From Corynebacterium uterequi (GTDB lineage Bacteria; Actinomycetota; Actinomycetes; Mycobacteriales; Mycobacteriaceae), in NCBI RefSeq assembly GCF_001021065.1, contig NZ_CP011546.1:868001-932000 (forward strand): DNA of 64,000 bases, read 5' to 3'. Numbering within the stretch: position 1 is the stretch's first letter; each line of letters starts with the position of its first letter. Under the pieces are notes generated by a model. The model was given only the letters and a program-made list of their open reading frames with translations, was not told where the DNA came from and did not search any database. The position numbers and the translations under genes were made by a program. Shown piece after piece: positions 33,260 to 43,743 of the stretch.

Positions 33260-34918
33260 GTGGACAACCACACATTCTTCGCTGCGACGGACGCCGTCGC
33301 CGGCTCCGTGGCGCTCAGCGCCCTCGCCGGCATCGTTCCCCTCGCCGCTTTCTTCGTTTTTCTTATGGGCTTCAAGCTCAAGGCGCACACGTCGGCCCTG
33401 CTCTCGGTCGTCGTTGCCCTCATCGTTGCCATTGCTGCGTTCGGCATGCCCGTCGGCCTGTCCCTGCTGTCCTTGACCCAGGGCGTCGCCTTCGGCCTGT
33501 TCCCCATCGTCTTCATCATCTGGATGGCCGTCTGGATCTACGACCTCACCGTGAAGTCCTCCCGCTTTGAGGACATGCGCGTCATCTTCTCCAAGATCGG
33601 CCGCGGCGACAAGCGCGTCCAAGCCATGCTCATCGGTTTCGCCTTCGGCGGCCTCCTCGAGGCCCTCGCCGGATTCGGCGCGCCCATCGCCATCGTCATC
33701 TCCATGCTGGTGGCCATCGGCATCGAGCCGCTCAAGGCCGTCATCGTGACTTTCGTCGCCAACGCTGCCCCGGTCGCCTTCGGCGCCATGGCCATCCCCG
33801 TGACCACCGCCGGCGGGCTTACCAGCCTGGACCCGACCGTCGTCGCCGCCATGGCCGGCCGCCAGCTCTCCGTCATGGCCTTCGTGGTCCCCTTCGTTCT
33901 CTGCCTCATCATGGACGGCGTCCGCGGCATCAAACAGTGCTGGCCGATGGCTATCGTCCTGGGCACCACTTTCGGTGGCGGGCAGTTCCTTGCCTCCAAC
34001 TTCTTCGCCTACGAGCTCACCGACGTCGTCGCCTGCCTCATCTCGCTGATCTGCGGCATCGGTTTCCTCACCGTGTGGGGTCCGAAGACGCCGGCCGAGC
34101 AGGCCTCCGCCATCGACGCGGACTCGCTCACCCTGTCCGGCAGGGACGCCTCCCTCGCCCTGTTCCCCTACATCCTCATCGTCGTGGTCTTCGCTATCAC
34201 GAAGCTGTGGCGTATCGGGGTGGACATCCCCGCAGCGCTGTCCTCCACGGACCTCAAGATCCAGTGGCCTGGACTGTACGGGAAGCTCGTCAACGAGCAG
34301 GGCGAACCCATCACCAGCACCATCTTCAACTTCAACTGGCTGTCCAACCCCGGCACCATTTTGTTCTTCTGCGGCGTGATCACCGTGATCGTCTACGTCG
34401 CAATGTCCACCAAGGACCGCCCCTTGAGCGCTGGCGCCGGCTTCGCAGAGCTGTTCATCGGCCTCAACCGCATGAAGCTGTCCTACCTCACGATCGCCGC
34501 CGTCATGGGCCTGGCCTACGTCATGAACTTCTCCGGCCAGACCGCCGCCATCGGCGCCCTGCTGGCGGGCACCGGCGCCATCTTCCCGCTGTTGTCTCCG
34601 ATGCTCGGCTGGCTGGGCACCGCCGTCACCGGCTCCGCCACCAGCTCCAACGCCCTCTTCGCCCAGATGCAATCCCAGACTGCGCAGGCCATCGGCGTGG
34701 AACAGCACCTGCTCGTTGCGGCGAACTCCGCCGGCGCCGTCGCGGGCAAGATGGTCTGCCCCCAGACCGTTGCCCTCGCTGCGGCCAGTGCGAAGCTCGA
34801 CGGCGGCGAGGCCAAGATCACCGCCGAAGCCTTCAAGTACTCCGTGGGCCTGCTGGCGCTCATGTGCCTGTTGGTGTTCCTCCAGTCCACCTCCGTCCTC
34901 GGTTGGATGGTCGTCTAA
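33260..34918 (+). CDS. lldP: L-lactate permease (LctP/LldP family)
   Basis: 552 residues from GTG 33260, preceded by AAAGGA; the frame extends further upstream only because of GC-rich leader sequence. About 13 membrane helices. Family motif EALAGFGAPIAIVISML (about residues 133-149), and NAAPVAFGAMAIPVTT after it. Imports lactate or glycolate with protons. Divergent from lutABC, which would oxidise the lactate; together they form a lactate-use locus. The leader of about 180 bases holds an operator-like palindrome and strong hairpins. Confidence 0.93.
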   Translation: MDNHTFFAATDAVAGSVALSALAGIVPLAAFFVFLMGFKLKAHTSALLSVVVALIVAIAAFGMPVGLSLLSLTQGVAFGLFPIVFIIWMAVWIYDLTVKSSRFEDMRVIFSKIGRGDKRVQAMLIGFAFGGLLEALAGFGAPIAIVISMLVAIGIEPLKAVIVTFVANAAPVAFGAMAIPVTTAGGLTSLDPTVVAAMAGRQLSVMAFVVPFVLCLIMDGVRGIKQCWPMAIVLGTTFGGGQFLASNFFAYELTDVVACLISLICGIGFLTVWGPKTPAEQASAIDADSLTLSGRDASLALFPYILIVVVFAITKLWRIGVDIPAALSSTDLKIQWPGLYGKLVNEQGEPITSTIFNFNWLSNPGTILFFCGVITVIVYVAMSTKDRPLSAGAGFAELFIGLNRMKLSYLTIAAVMGLAYVMNFSGQTAAIGALLAGTGAIFPLLSPMLGWLGTAVTGSATSSNALFAQMQSQTAQAIGVEQHLLVAANSAGAVAGKMVCPQTVALAAASAKLDGGEAKITAEAFKYSVGLLALMCLLVFLQSTSVLGWMVV

Positions 34919-34989
34919 GAAAACCGCCAGCCCGCTAGGGCCACCTCTGCGAGGTCAGCACGGCATCAGGTCGCTAGAATCTGTGAGCT

Positions 34990-36642
34990 ATGACGCCAGC
35001 TGACCTCGCTTCGCTAATCAAGGACACCGCCGCTGCGGCGCTGACCAGCCACGACCTCGACGCCTCCGTCCTGCCCGAGGCCGTCACCGTCGAGCGCCCC
35101 CGTAACCCGGAGCACGGCGACTACGCGACGAACCTCGCCCTCCAGGTGGCCAAGAAGGCTGGCACCAACCCGCGTGAACTCGCCGGCTGGCTCGCCGAGG
35201 GACTAGCCGCCCACGCAGCCATCGACGAGTGCACCGTAGCCGGCCCTGGGTTTATCAACATCCGCCTCGGTGCCGCCGCCCAGGGCAGCATCGTCTCGAC
35301 CATCCTCGCCCAGGGCGGCGGTTTCGGCGGCAGCGACCTCTACGCGGGGGAGAAGATCAACCTCGAATTCGTGTCCGCGAACCCGACCGGCCCCATCCAC
35401 CTCGGTGGCACCCGATGGGCCGCGGTCGGCGACTCCCTCGGACGCGTCCTCACCGCCCTCGGTGCCGACGTCACCCGCGAGTATTACTTCAACGATCACG
35501 GCAACCAGATCAACAACTTCTCCGCCTCCCTCGTGGCGGCCGCCAAGGGTCAACCCGTGCCAGAAAATGGCTACGCCGGCGCCTACATCGACGACATCGC
35601 CGCCCGCATCCAGGAGCTGGACCACAGCGCGCTCGATGGCACCGACGAACAGGTCCAGGAGAACTTCCGCCGGCTCGGCGTGGAGATGATGTTCGCCCAC
35701 ATCAAGGACTCTCTCCACGAATTCGGGGTGGACTTCGACGTCTACTTCCACGAAAACTCCCTCTTCGAGTCCGGCGCCGTCGACCAGGCCGTCGCCACCC
35801 TCAAAGCCAACGGCAGCCTCTACGAGGCCGACGGTGCATGGTGGCTGCGCTCCACCGACTACGGCGACGACAAGGACCGCGTGGTCATCAAGTCCGACGG
35901 CAACGCCGCCTACATCGCCGGTGACATTGCGTACGTGGCCAACAAGTTCGACCGAGGCCACGACCTCGCCATCTACATGCTCGGGGCCGACCACCACGGC
36001 TACATCGCCCGCCTCAAGGCGGCCGCCGCCGCCCTCGGGTACAACGCCGACCAGGTTGAGGTGCTCATCGGCCAGATGGTTAACCTCCTGCGCGACGGCA
36101 AGGCCGTAAAGATGTCCAAGCGCGCCGGCACCGTGGTTACCCTCGATGACCTGGTAGAAGCCATCGGCGTCGACGCCGCCCGCTACTCTCTCGTGCGTTC
36201 TTCCGTGGACTCCTCGCTCGACATCGACCTCGGCCTGTGGGCGTCGCAGTCCTCGGATAATCCCGTGTACTACGTGCAATACGGCCACGCCCGGCTCTGC
36301 TCCATCGACCGCAAGGCCATCGACGCCGGAGTAAGCTCCGCCGACGCCGACCTGGCGCTGCTCACCACCGACCGAGAAGGCGACCTCATTCGCACCCTCG
36401 GAGACTTCCCGGCCGTGGTGCGGACCGCCGGAGAACTACGCGAACCCCACCGCATCGCCCGCTACGCCGAAGACCTTGCCGGGGTCTTCCACCGCTTCTA
36501 CGACACGTGCCAGATCCTGCCCAAGGCCGGCGACGACGCCCAGCCCATCCACGCCGCCCGCCTGGCCCTCGCTCAAGCGACCCGCCAGACCCTGGCCAAC
36601 GCACTGGGGCTCGTCGGCGTCACCGCCCCGGAGCGGATGTAG
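34990..36642 (+). CDS. argS: Arginyl-tRNA synthetase
   Basis: 550 residues. Class I synthetase: the HIGH-type signature is [15 protein letters not shown] near residue 132, and KMSKR is in [15 protein letters not shown] near 377. N-terminal ArgRS additional domain and C-terminal DALR anticodon-binding domain with [12 protein letters not shown]. Charges tRNA-Arg. First gene of argS-lysA; ATG start at 34990; 4 bases separate its stop from the lysA ATG. Essential gene. Confidence 0.97.
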   Translation: MTPADLASLIKDTAAAALTSHDLDASVLPEAVTVERPRNPEHGDYATNLALQVAKKAGTNPRELAGWLAEGLAAHAAIDECTVAGPGFINIRLGAAAQGSIVSTILAQGGGFGGSDLYAGEKINLEFVSANPTGPIHLGGTRWAAVGDSLGRVLTALGADVTREYYFNDHGNQINNFSASLVAAAKGQPVPENGYAGAYIDDIAARIQELDHSALDGTDEQVQENFRRLGVEMMFAHIKDSLHEFGVDFDVYFHENSLFESGAVDQAVATLKANGSLYEADGAWWLRSTDYGDDKDRVVIKSDGNAAYIAGDIAYVANKFDRGHDLAIYMLGADHHGYIARLKAAAAALGYNADQVEVLIGQMVNLLRDGKAVKMSKRAGTVVTLDDLVEAIGVDAARYSLVRSSVDSSLDIDLGLWASQSSDNPVYYVQYGHARLCSIDRKAIDAGVSSADADLALLTTDREGDLIRTLGDFPAVVRTAGELREPHRIARYAEDLAGVFHRFYDTCQILPKAGDDAQPIHAARLALAQATRQTLANALGLVGVTAPERM

Positions 36643-36646
36643 GCCT

Positions 36647-37975
36647 ATGAACTGCTTCAACGAACTACCGGCCCACGTGTGGCCGCGTAACGCCCAGCGC
36701 CAGGACGACGGCGTGGTCACCATCGCCGGCGTGGCCCTGCCCCAGCTGGCTGAAGACTATGCCACGCCCGTCATGGTCATCGACGAGGACGATTTCCGCA
36801 GCCGCTGCCGTGACATGGCCCGCGCCTTCGGACGACCCGAATTCGTCCACTACGCCTCCAAGTCCCTGCTTACCCGCACCATCGCCCGCTGGGTGGACGA
36901 GGAAGGCCTCAGCCTCGATGTAGCCAGCGAATTCGAGCTCGATATCGCCCTGCGGGCCGACTTCCCGGCCGAGCGGATCACCGCTCACGGCAACAACAAG
37001 TCCGACCGTTTCCTTCGCGACTGCGTCCGTCACCAAGTCGGCCAGGTTGTCCTCGACCACCCCGACGAAATCGTCACCCTCGACTCATTGGCGCGCCGCT
37101 ACAACGTCGTCCAGCCGGTGCTCGTTCGGGTGACCCCCGGCGTCGAAGCGCACACCAACGAGATGATCGCCACCGCCCACGAGGATCAAAAGTTCGGCTT
37201 CTCCGTCGCCTCGGGCGCGGCGTGGGATGCAGTGCGCGCCGCCCACAACGCCGAGAACCTCGACCTCGTCGGCCTCCACTGCCACATCGGCTCGCAAGTC
37301 TTCGACGCCGACGGCTTCAAGCTTGCCGCCGAACGCGTCCTCGCCCTGTACTCGCGACTCCACTCCGAGGCGGGAGTCACCCTGCCCAAGCTGGACCTCG
37401 GTGGCGGGTACGGTATTGCCTACGTCGACGACCAGAGCCCGCTCGACATCGACGCCCTGGCTGCGTCGCTGCTGGCAGCCGTCGACAAGACCGCAGCAGA
37501 GCTGGGCATCGAGCCGCCCATCGTGCTCGCCGAGCCCGGGCGTGCGATATCCGGCCCAGCCGCGGTAACCGTCTATACCGTCGGCGCGGTGAAGGACACC
37601 CAGGTCGGTCCGCATTCCTGGCGACGCTACGTCGCCGTCGACGGTGGGATGAGTGACAACATTCGGCCCGCGCTCTACGACGCCGAATACGACGGCCGCC
37701 TCGTCAATCGCTTCACCGAAGGCGAGGAGCTGCCGTCGCGGATTGTCGGTTCCCACTGCGAATCCGGCGACGTGCTCATCAACCACATCGACCTTCCCGA
37801 TGACGTCCAGGCGGGGGACTACTTCGCCATGCCCGGCACCGGTGCCTACTGCCAGCCCATGTCGTCGAACTACAACGCCCAGCCCAAGCCGGCCATCGTC
37901 AGCGTTCGCGGGGGCCGTGCCACGCTCATGTTGCGGCGCGAAACCGTCGACGATTTCCTAGCCAGGGAAGCGTAG
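36647..37975 (+). CDS. lysA: Diaminopimelate decarboxylase
   Basis: 442 residues. PLP-dependent fold III enzyme: [15 protein letters not shown] holds the PLP lysine, [13 protein letters not shown] follows, then [21 protein letters not shown] and EPGRAISGP; the C-terminus has [11 protein letters not shown] with the catalytic Cys. Converts meso-diaminopimelate to L-lysine, last step of lysine synthesis. ATG 36647 gives the corynebacterial start ([15 protein letters not shown]). Follows argS by 4 bases, as in C. glutamicum, where this pair is cotranscribed. Confidence 0.97.
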   Translation: MNCFNELPAHVWPRNAQRQDDGVVTIAGVALPQLAEDYATPVMVIDEDDFRSRCRDMARAFGRPEFVHYASKSLLTRTIARWVDEEGLSLDVASEFELDIALRADFPAERITAHGNNKSDRFLRDCVRHQVGQVVLDHPDEIVTLDSLARRYNVVQPVLVRVTPGVEAHTNEMIATAHEDQKFGFSVASGAAWDAVRAAHNAENLDLVGLHCHIGSQVFDADGFKLAAERVLALYSRLHSEAGVTLPKLDLGGGYGIAYVDDQSPLDIDALAASLLAAVDKTAAELGIEPPIVLAEPGRAISGPAAVTVYTVGAVKDTQVGPHSWRRYVAVDGGMSDNIRPALYDAEYDGRLVNRFTEGEELPSRIVGSHCESGDVLINHIDLPDDVQAGDYFAMPGTGAYCQPMSSNYNAQPKPAIVSVRGGRATLMLRRETVDDFLAREA

Positions 37976-38011
37976 CTCCGTCCCGGCCGCAGCGCCCAGC
38001 CATTTATATTC

Positions 38012-38065
38012 AACGCCGACCACGCATGGATGACCCCTCGCTACGGGGCCGTGCTGGTCGGCGTT
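38012..38065 (+). terminator. Terminator between lysA and hom
   Basis: AACGCCGACCA (38012-38022) pairs perfectly with TGGTCGGCGTT (38055-38065), with an inner CCCC/GGGG stem in the loop. It ends argS-lysA and lies directly before the hom -10. Confidence 0.75.
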
Positions 38066-38071
38066 TAGACT
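38066..38071 (+). promoter_or_regulatory. hom -10 box
   Basis: TAGACT, a good TANNNT -10, starts right at the end of the terminator stem. Transcription would begin near 38078, about 50 bases before the hom ATG. No clear -35. Confidence 0.5.
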
Positions 38072-38128
38072 ATCGGACATACCGTCAGTGAGGTCCCCAA
38101 AGGGACAAGAGGAGAACCGAGAATCACT

Positions 38129-39457
38129 ATGAGCACCAGCTTTAACCCCGGTAAAGGCGAAGGACAGCCCGTCGGCGTAGCCGTGTTGGGCATGGGTACC
38201 GTCGGCACCGACGTGATTCGCCTCATGCAGGAAAATGCCGACGCTTTCGAGGCCCGCATCGGCGGGCCGCTGGCCCTTAAGGGCGTCGCGGTGTCCGACC
38301 TCGACAAACCACGGCCCGGCGTAGACCCGGCATTGCTCACCGACGACGCCCACGCGCTCGTCGAACGTGACGACGTCGACATCGTCGTCGAAGTCATCGG
38401 CGGCATCGACTACCCGCGCGAACTGGTACTCAAAGCCTTGAAGGCCGGCAAGTCCGTCGTGACCGCCAACAAGGCCCTCGTTGCCGCCCACGCTGATGAA
38501 CTCGCTGCCGCTGCCGACGAGCAAAACGTCGACCTCTACTTCGAGGCCGCCGTCGCCGCCGCCATCCCGGTCGTCGGCATGTTGCGCCGCTCCCTGGCGG
38601 GTGACCAGATCAACCGAATCTTCGGCATCGTCAACGGCACCACCAACTTCATCCTCGACGCCATGGCGACCACCGGCGCCTCCTACGAAGACGCCCTCGC
38701 CGAGGCGACCCGCCTTGGTTACGCCGAAGCCGACCCCACCGCCGATGTGGAAGGCCACGACGCCGCCTCCAAGGCCGCCATCCTCGCCTCCCTCGGCTTC
38801 CATAGCCGCGTCAAGTTCAACGACGTCCACTGCGAAGGCATCACCCAGATCAGCGCCGACGACATCACCGCCGCCGCTAAGGCTGGCTACACCATCAAGC
38901 TGCTGGCCATCTGCGAACGCCTCACCAACGAGGACGGCTCCGAGCAGGTCTCCGCCCGGGTCCACCCCACCCTCATCCCGAGCTCGCACCCGCTGGCCTC
39001 CGTGTCCAAGTCCTTCAACGCCATCTACGTTGACGCAGAAGCCGCCGGCTCCCTCATGTTCTACGGCAACGGCGCCGGCGGAGCGCCCACCGCCTCCGCG
39101 GTCCTAGGCGACCTCGTGGGGGCAGCCCGGAACAAGGTCCACGGTGGCCGCGCCCCGGGCGAGAACACCTACGCCAACCTGCCGGTTGCCGACTTCGGTG
39201 ACGTCCCCACCCGCTACCACATCGACATGCAAGTCAAGGACCGGGTCGGCGTCCTGGCCGATTTGGCAACCCGTTTCGCCGACGCCGGCATCTCCCTGCG
39301 CACCGTCCGCCAGGAAGAGGTAGAGCGCCACGAACACGCCCGCCTCATTCTCGTCACCCACCAGGCTCCCGAATCCGCGCTCGCTGGCATGGTTGAGCGG
39401 CTCTCCGAGCTCGACGACGTACAGCAGGTCACCTCCGTCATCCGACTCGACGGCTAA
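38129..39457 (+). CDS. hom: Homoserine dehydrogenase
   Basis: 442 residues. NAD(P)-binding [13 protein letters not shown] near residue 18; catalytic region [12 protein letters not shown] near 170 and [20 protein letters not shown] near 205, the family's Glu/Asp/Lys residues. C-terminal ACT domain (about 355-440, [20 protein letters not shown]) gives threonine feedback inhibition. Reduces aspartate semialdehyde to homoserine for threonine, methionine and isoleucine. ATG 38129, followed after 13 bases by thrB; the two form an operon. Confidence 0.97.
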   Translation: MSTSFNPGKGEGQPVGVAVLGMGTVGTDVIRLMQENADAFEARIGGPLALKGVAVSDLDKPRPGVDPALLTDDAHALVERDDVDIVVEVIGGIDYPRELVLKALKAGKSVVTANKALVAAHADELAAAADEQNVDLYFEAAVAAAIPVVGMLRRSLAGDQINRIFGIVNGTTNFILDAMATTGASYEDALAEATRLGYAEADPTADVEGHDAASKAAILASLGFHSRVKFNDVHCEGITQISADDITAAAKAGYTIKLLAICERLTNEDGSEQVSARVHPTLIPSSHPLASVSKSFNAIYVDAEAAGSLMFYGNGAGGAPTASAVLGDLVGAARNKVHGGRAPGENTYANLPVADFGDVPTRYHIDMQVKDRVGVLADLATRFADAGISLRTVRQEEVERHEHARLILVTHQAPESALAGMVERLSELDDVQQVTSVIRLDG

Positions 39458-39470
39458 AGGCAGGCATCCC

Positions 39471-40388
39471 ATGGCAATCGATCTCGTCGTTGGCACCCAG
39501 ACCACCGTCCGGGTGCCCGGTTCCTCGGCCAACCTCGGCCCCGGGTTCGACACCTTAGGACTCGCCCTCGGCATTTACGACACCGTCACCGTTGAGGTGA
39601 CCTCCTCCGGTCTTGAAATCGAGATCTACGGTGAAGGCGCCGACGACCTCCCGCGCGACGGCTCCCACCTCGTCGTCCGCGCCATCCACGCCGGCCTCGC
39701 CGCCGCCGGAGTGCAAGCCCCCGGTCTGCGAGTGAGGTGCGAAAACACCATCCCTCAGTCGCGCGGTCTCGGGTCCTCCGCAGCTGCTGCCGCCGCCGGC
39801 GTTGTTGCCGCCAACGCCCTAGCTGGCAAGCCGCTCAACAACGACCAACTGGTGCAGCTAGCGTCCACCTTCGAAGGACACCCCGATAACGCCGCCGCCA
39901 GCGTACTCGGCGGAGCCGTGGTCTCCTGGACGGACATCCCCGTCGACGGTCACAGCCAGCCCACCTACCGTGCCGTAGGAATCGGGGTCCACCCCGACAT
40001 TCGGGCGACCGCCCTCGTCCCGAACTTCCACGCCTCCACCCACGCCGTGCGCAAGGTGCTGCCGGAACAGGTGACACACCTCGACGCCCGCTTCAATGTC
40101 TCCCGCGTCGCCGTGATGACCGTCGCACTGCAACACCACCCAGAGCTCCTGCTCGAAGGCACCCGTGACCGGCTCCACCAGCCGTACCGAGCCGACGTCC
40201 TCCCCGTCACCGCGGAGTGGGTCAACCGGCTGCGTAATCGCGGCTACGCCGCCTACCTCTCCGGAGCGGGGCCGACCTGCATGGTGCTGCACACCCAGCC
40301 CATCGATGAACGAGTCCTCGACGCCGCCCGCGAAGACGGCCTCCGCGTCATCGAACTGCCCGTCGCCGGGCCGGTCGAAGCTAGCTAG
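39471..40388 (+). CDS. thrB: Homoserine kinase
   Basis: 305 residues, GHMP kinase. [18 protein letters not shown] near residue 15 and the ATP loop [18 protein letters not shown] near 93; [14 protein letters not shown] and [11 protein letters not shown] later. Phosphorylates homoserine toward threonine. ATG 39471; the longer frame upstream overlaps hom. Its stop overlaps the stop of arnR on the other strand by 3-4 bases, so there is no room for a terminator between them. Confidence 0.97.
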   Translation: MAIDLVVGTQTTVRVPGSSANLGPGFDTLGLALGIYDTVTVEVTSSGLEIEIYGEGADDLPRDGSHLVVRAIHAGLAAAGVQAPGLRVRCENTIPQSRGLGSSAAAAAAGVVAANALAGKPLNNDQLVQLASTFEGHPDNAAASVLGGAVVSWTDIPVDGHSQPTYRAVGIGVHPDIRATALVPNFHASTHAVRKVLPEQVTHLDARFNVSRVAVMTVALQHHPELLLEGTRDRLHQPYRADVLPVTAEWVNRLRNRGYAAYLSGAGPTCMVLHTQPIDERVLDAAREDGLRVIELPVAGPVEAS

Positions 40389-41023
40389 GACCCAGGGCCT
40401 AGCACGACCCGGCACTCGGGGCCGTCGAGGTAAGTCTGTAGCGTCACGCTGCGTTCCGAACCGGCGATCGCCTCGATGAATCCGGCGTGCACCGAGCAGA
40501 TCACCGGCGACGGGGCCGCCCCACCAGGAGTAACGAAGGGGCAGGCCCGCAACGTCACCGCATCGCCGTCGTCGGTGGCCAGCGGCGACGAGGGATCGAA
40601 GCCCATCCGGCGCAGCAGGTCCCACAGCCGCTCGGAGGAGTCCTCGGGCGCGACGTTCTGCGCCCAACGGCGACCCAGGTCCCGCGCCTGTTGCGGAGTT
40701 AATCCGGCGACCTCCGTCAGCAGGTTGACCAGGTCCACGTATTCGTTGGTGACGATGCGGCCGTCGGGCACACAGGCACGGAAGAGCAACGACGGGCGGC
40801 CACGGCCACTGATCGGGGCGGTGACGACGTCGACCGCACCTCGCTCAATCAATTCGTCGAGGTGCCCGCGGACGGTGTTGACATGCATCCCTAAAGCCTG
40901 CGCAATATCCGTCGCCTTCGACCCGCCGGGATACTCGTGCAGAGTCCGCAGTACCAGTCGCTGTTTCGGGCTGAGACGCAGCGACGTGGGAAACAGGTCA
41001 GCGGTCGGACGAGGGGGAGCCAT
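40385..41023 (-). CDS. arnR: Fe-S-type HTH regulator of nitrate reductase (ArnR-like)
   Basis: 212 residues. Winged helix: [40 protein letters not shown], then the wing [10 protein letters not shown]. The C-terminal part has [24 protein letters not shown] and a later Cys, the Cys pattern of SufR-like [Fe-S] regulators. In C. glutamicum, ArnR is encoded between thrB and nar and represses narKGHJI in air. Here the gene is the last of the nar-mod strand, with AAGGAGG before ATG 41023, 11 bases after the modBC stop. Name given from context and Cys pattern. Confidence 0.75.
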   Translation of the reverse strand: MAPPRPTADLFPTSLRLSPKQRLVLRTLHEYPGGSKATDIAQALGMHVNTVRGHLDELIERGAVDVVTAPISGRGRPSLLFRACVPDGRIVTNEYVDLVNLLTEVAGLTPQQARDLGRRWAQNVAPEDSSERLWDLLRRMGFDPSSPLATDDGDAVTLRACPFVTPGGAAPSPVICSVHAGFIEAIAGSERSVTLQTYLDGPECRVVLGPGS

Positions 41024-41034
41024 AACAACCCTCC

Positions 41035-42948
41035 TTAATGGATCGAGGTCGGGTGGGGGTGCACTGCGATGGCGCGCGCCTTGGTGAAGCAGTCCACGCG
41101 GGTGCCCGGCTCCAGACCCAACTCCACGACCGCCGCCGCCGTAACGGGGACGACCAGGCGCGCGCCCGACGCCAGGCGCACCGAGGCCTTCGCCGACGTC
41201 ACATCCACGGCGGAAATCGTCTCCACGGTCCCGGGCCACACGTTGCAGACCGAGCTCGGCGGCTGGACGCCGGGAGGCTGAACGGCGGTGCCCGCCGGGT
41301 CCAGGGTCACCACCACGTGGTCGCCGGGCCGGAGTCGGTGTTCGGCTGGGGAAGCCTTCCCCGTGACGCGAAGACCGCCACAGGTGGCCGTAATGATACG
41401 CCCATTGACCGCGTCGACCAAGCCCTCCAGTCGGTTCAGGCCGGTCAGAGCAGCCACAAAATCGGTGGGAGGAACCGCCAGAAGCTGCAAGGTCGCTCCC
41501 GCCGCGACGACACCGCCTGACTCCAGGACGACCAGGCGGTCCGCCATCCCGGCGACGTCGAGTCCGTCGTGGGTAACCAAGACAGTGGTGCGGTGCGCGG
41601 AGGCCGCCGACAGGACGCGGCGCCACCGGACAGCGGATTCGACGTCCACGGCCGCCAGGGGCTCGTCGAGCACCAGCACCGACGGACGCGCGGCCAAGGC
41701 CCGTACCAGCGCCACCTGGGCTGCCTGCCCGCCGGATAGTGCCAGCGTTGGGGCGTCGTGAAGTCGACCGAGCCCGGCGGCCTCGAGCAAGGCGCGAGTC
41801 CGACTCGCGTCCCCGGTGACCAAGGTGATCGCCGAGGACACCGTGCCGATCGGCGGCAACCCGGGACGCTGGGTGAGAAGGACCACGCCGCGTCGGTGCG
41901 CGGGTAGGCCGTCCACCCGCCGTCCGCCGACACTGACCTGCGTATCCGGGGCCAGCAGCCGGCCCGCCATGAGTCCCATCAGGGTGCTCTTGCCCGACCC
42001 ATTAGGCCCCACAACCGCGGATATCCGCCTGGCCGGAAACTCCGTGCGAACCCCCGCCGACGTGATGACCACGTCCTCGGCGGCCACCGGACGGGTCAGC
42101 TCCGACAAGGCCTCGGCGTCCATTTCCTCAAGTGGGAGGGGCCGTGAGGGGGGTAAACGCCGCCACATAGCCGGCAGCGCCGAGACCACGAGCGTTATCG
42201 TGGCCAGCAGCAGCAGCACCGCAGACAGGGCATAGGCGACGTCCCGGTCAGACTCCCGCTCCACGTAGATCGCCAGAGCCATCGTGCGCGTCACCCCGGG
42301 CATAGACCCCGCGAAGGTGATCGTGGTACCGAACTCCCCGAGGGAGCGGGCGAAAGCGAGCCCGGCGCCGGTGGCCAGCGCGGGGGCGATCGTCGGCACC
42401 GTAATGCGGCTGGTGACCCGCCACGGGCTCATGCCGATGCTCGCCGCCGAGGCCGTCACCTCCCGGTCCACCTGCCGCAGGGCCGAGTCGACAGCCACGA
42501 CGACGAAAGGCAGGGCCACGAAAACATGCGCCGCCACCACCCCGGGAAAGGCAAAAGCTATACGGATGCCGGCGGCCTCGAGCAGGCCCGACAACGCGCC
42601 CCGGTTGCCCAGCAGGGCTGATAACGCCAAGCCGCCCACCACCGGCGGCATAGCCAAGGGAAGCAATACCAGCACCCGGGCGAGCATGGCCCCGCGGCGG
42701 TAGCTGTGCAACGCCAGTGCCAGCGGTGTGCCCAACACGACCACGATCACGGAAGAACACACCGCGGCCAACAGCGTCAACCGCAACAGTTCCGTGACGT
42801 CATCGCGAACCAGGATCCGACCCAACCTGCCCCACGGCACCCGGGTTCCCAGGGCCACCAGGGGAGCAACCAGGTAGGCCAGGGCTAGCGCCGCCAACGT
42901 CGTGATCACGACGGGGGCAGGCGGCCAGGCGGGCCGCAGCTGGGACAT
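41035..42948 (-). CDS. modBC: Molybdate ABC transporter, permease-ATPase fusion (ModB-ModC)
   Basis: 637 residues uniting two normally separate subunits. Residues 1-265: five or six membrane helices with the EAA loop ASAASIGMSPWRVTSRI near 166. A short linker leads to the ATPase: Walker A GPNGSGKST (314-322), signature LSGGQAAQVALVRAL (404-418, unusual AAQ), Walker B VLVLDEPLAAVD (424-435), H-loop LVTHDG. Residues 510-637 look like a TOBE molybdate-binding region. Imports molybdate for the cofactor of nitrate reductase. ATG 42948 overlaps the modA stop (ATGA-type). Confidence 0.93.
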   Translation of the reverse strand: MSQLRPAWPPAPVVITTLAALALAYLVAPLVALGTRVPWGRLGRILVRDDVTELLRLTLLAAVCSSVIVVVLGTPLALALHSYRRGAMLARVLVLLPLAMPPVVGGLALSALLGNRGALSGLLEAAGIRIAFAFPGVVAAHVFVALPFVVVAVDSALRQVDREVTASAASIGMSPWRVTSRITVPTIAPALATGAGLAFARSLGEFGTTITFAGSMPGVTRTMALAIYVERESDRDVAYALSAVLLLLATITLVVSALPAMWRRLPPSRPLPLEEMDAEALSELTRPVAAEDVVITSAGVRTEFPARRISAVVGPNGSGKSTLMGLMAGRLLAPDTQVSVGGRRVDGLPAHRRGVVLLTQRPGLPPIGTVSSAITLVTGDASRTRALLEAAGLGRLHDAPTLALSGGQAAQVALVRALAARPSVLVLDEPLAAVDVESAVRWRRVLSAASAHRTTVLVTHDGLDVAGMADRLVVLESGGVVAAGATLQLLAVPPTDFVAALTGLNRLEGLVDAVNGRIITATCGGLRVTGKASPAEHRLRPGDHVVVTLDPAGTAVQPPGVQPPSSVCNVWPGTVETISAVDVTSAKASVRLASGARLVVPVTAAAVVELGLEPGTRVDCFTKARAIAVHPHPTSIH

Positions 42949-43694
42949 CAGACGGCCGGGGCGAACCCGGCGTCAGTGAGCGCATCGCGCAGCTCAGCGG
43001 AGGTGAGGACCGCCAGGACTCGTTCGGCGGCCTCGGGGTGCGCCGCGTTCGTCGTCACCGCCGCCCACACCTGCGTCGGATACTCCTTGGCGCCCGGGAT
43101 GTCGACGGCGTCGACCACTTCCGACAGCGCAACCGCGTCGGTGCGATAGACCAAACCCGCGTCGGCCTCGCCATTAGCCACCTTCCCGGCCACATCGGCC
43201 ACCCGCGCCTCCCACGACGCCGGATTGAGCTGAACCCCGGCCTGATCGGCCAGCTGGCGGGCCAGGACGCCGCAGGGCACCGACGGGTCACACGCCACTA
43301 CGGTCAGATCCGAGCGCTCCTCAAGGTCGGCGAGCCCGGCGACGCCGGCCGGATTGCCCTCGGCGACGATAATGACCATAGAGTTCGACGCCACTGACAC
43401 CGGGTCGACGACGCTACCGTCGGCGACCGCCCGGTCCATCGTCGCGGTGTCGGCGGTGATGAGAAGATCAGCCGGGGCGCCCTCCCGCAGCTGGCTGACC
43501 AGCGCCCCGGAACCGTCGTTATTGAACACGAGGTCAACGCCGCCGGCGAGTTCGACGATCCGGTCGTTGAGCACCCGGGTCGACGACGCCCCGAAGACCG
43601 TCACCCCCGTTGCGTCGCCAGCACCGCCACAGCCAGTCAGAACGACGGCGGCGGCCGACAGGGCGGCCCCAGCCTTGATTGCGCGATCCACCAT
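42948..43694 (-). CDS. modA: Molybdate-binding lipoprotein
   Basis: 248 residues from ATG 43694 (GTG at 43691 also possible). Lipobox LTGC near residue 22. Periplasmic-binding-protein type II fold: VTVFGASSTRVLNDRI (oxyanion Ser-Ser), FNNDGSGALVSQLREGAPAD, and SVPCGVLARQLADQAG, KVANGEADAGLVYRTDA, typical of ModA. Captures molybdate outside the membrane and hands it to ModBC. Starts 49 bases after the narI stop on the same strand; stop overlaps modBC. No T-rich terminator separates it from narI. Confidence 0.92.
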   Translation of the reverse strand: MVDRAIKAGAALSAAAVVLTGCGGAGDATGVTVFGASSTRVLNDRIVELAGGVDLVFNNDGSGALVSQLREGAPADLLITADTATMDRAVADGSVVDPVSVASNSMVIIVAEGNPAGVAGLADLEERSDLTVVACDPSVPCGVLARQLADQAGVQLNPASWEARVADVAGKVANGEADAGLVYRTDAVALSEVVDAVDIPGAKEYPTQVWAAVTTNAAHPEAAERVLAVLTSAELRDALTDAGFAPAV

Positions 43695-43743
43695 GAACCC
43701 CTTCGTGAGCAGTCGATAACCCCTCAGCTTACCCGGGGTATGG

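Noticed and set aside
33092..34708. 538-codon minus-strand reading frame
   Set aside because: Antisense to the lactate permease, low-complexity Gly/Asp/Glu/His composition, no family motifs.
35203..36288. 361-codon minus-strand reading frame
   Set aside because: Antisense to argS; Val/Gly/Glu-rich with no recognisable domain.
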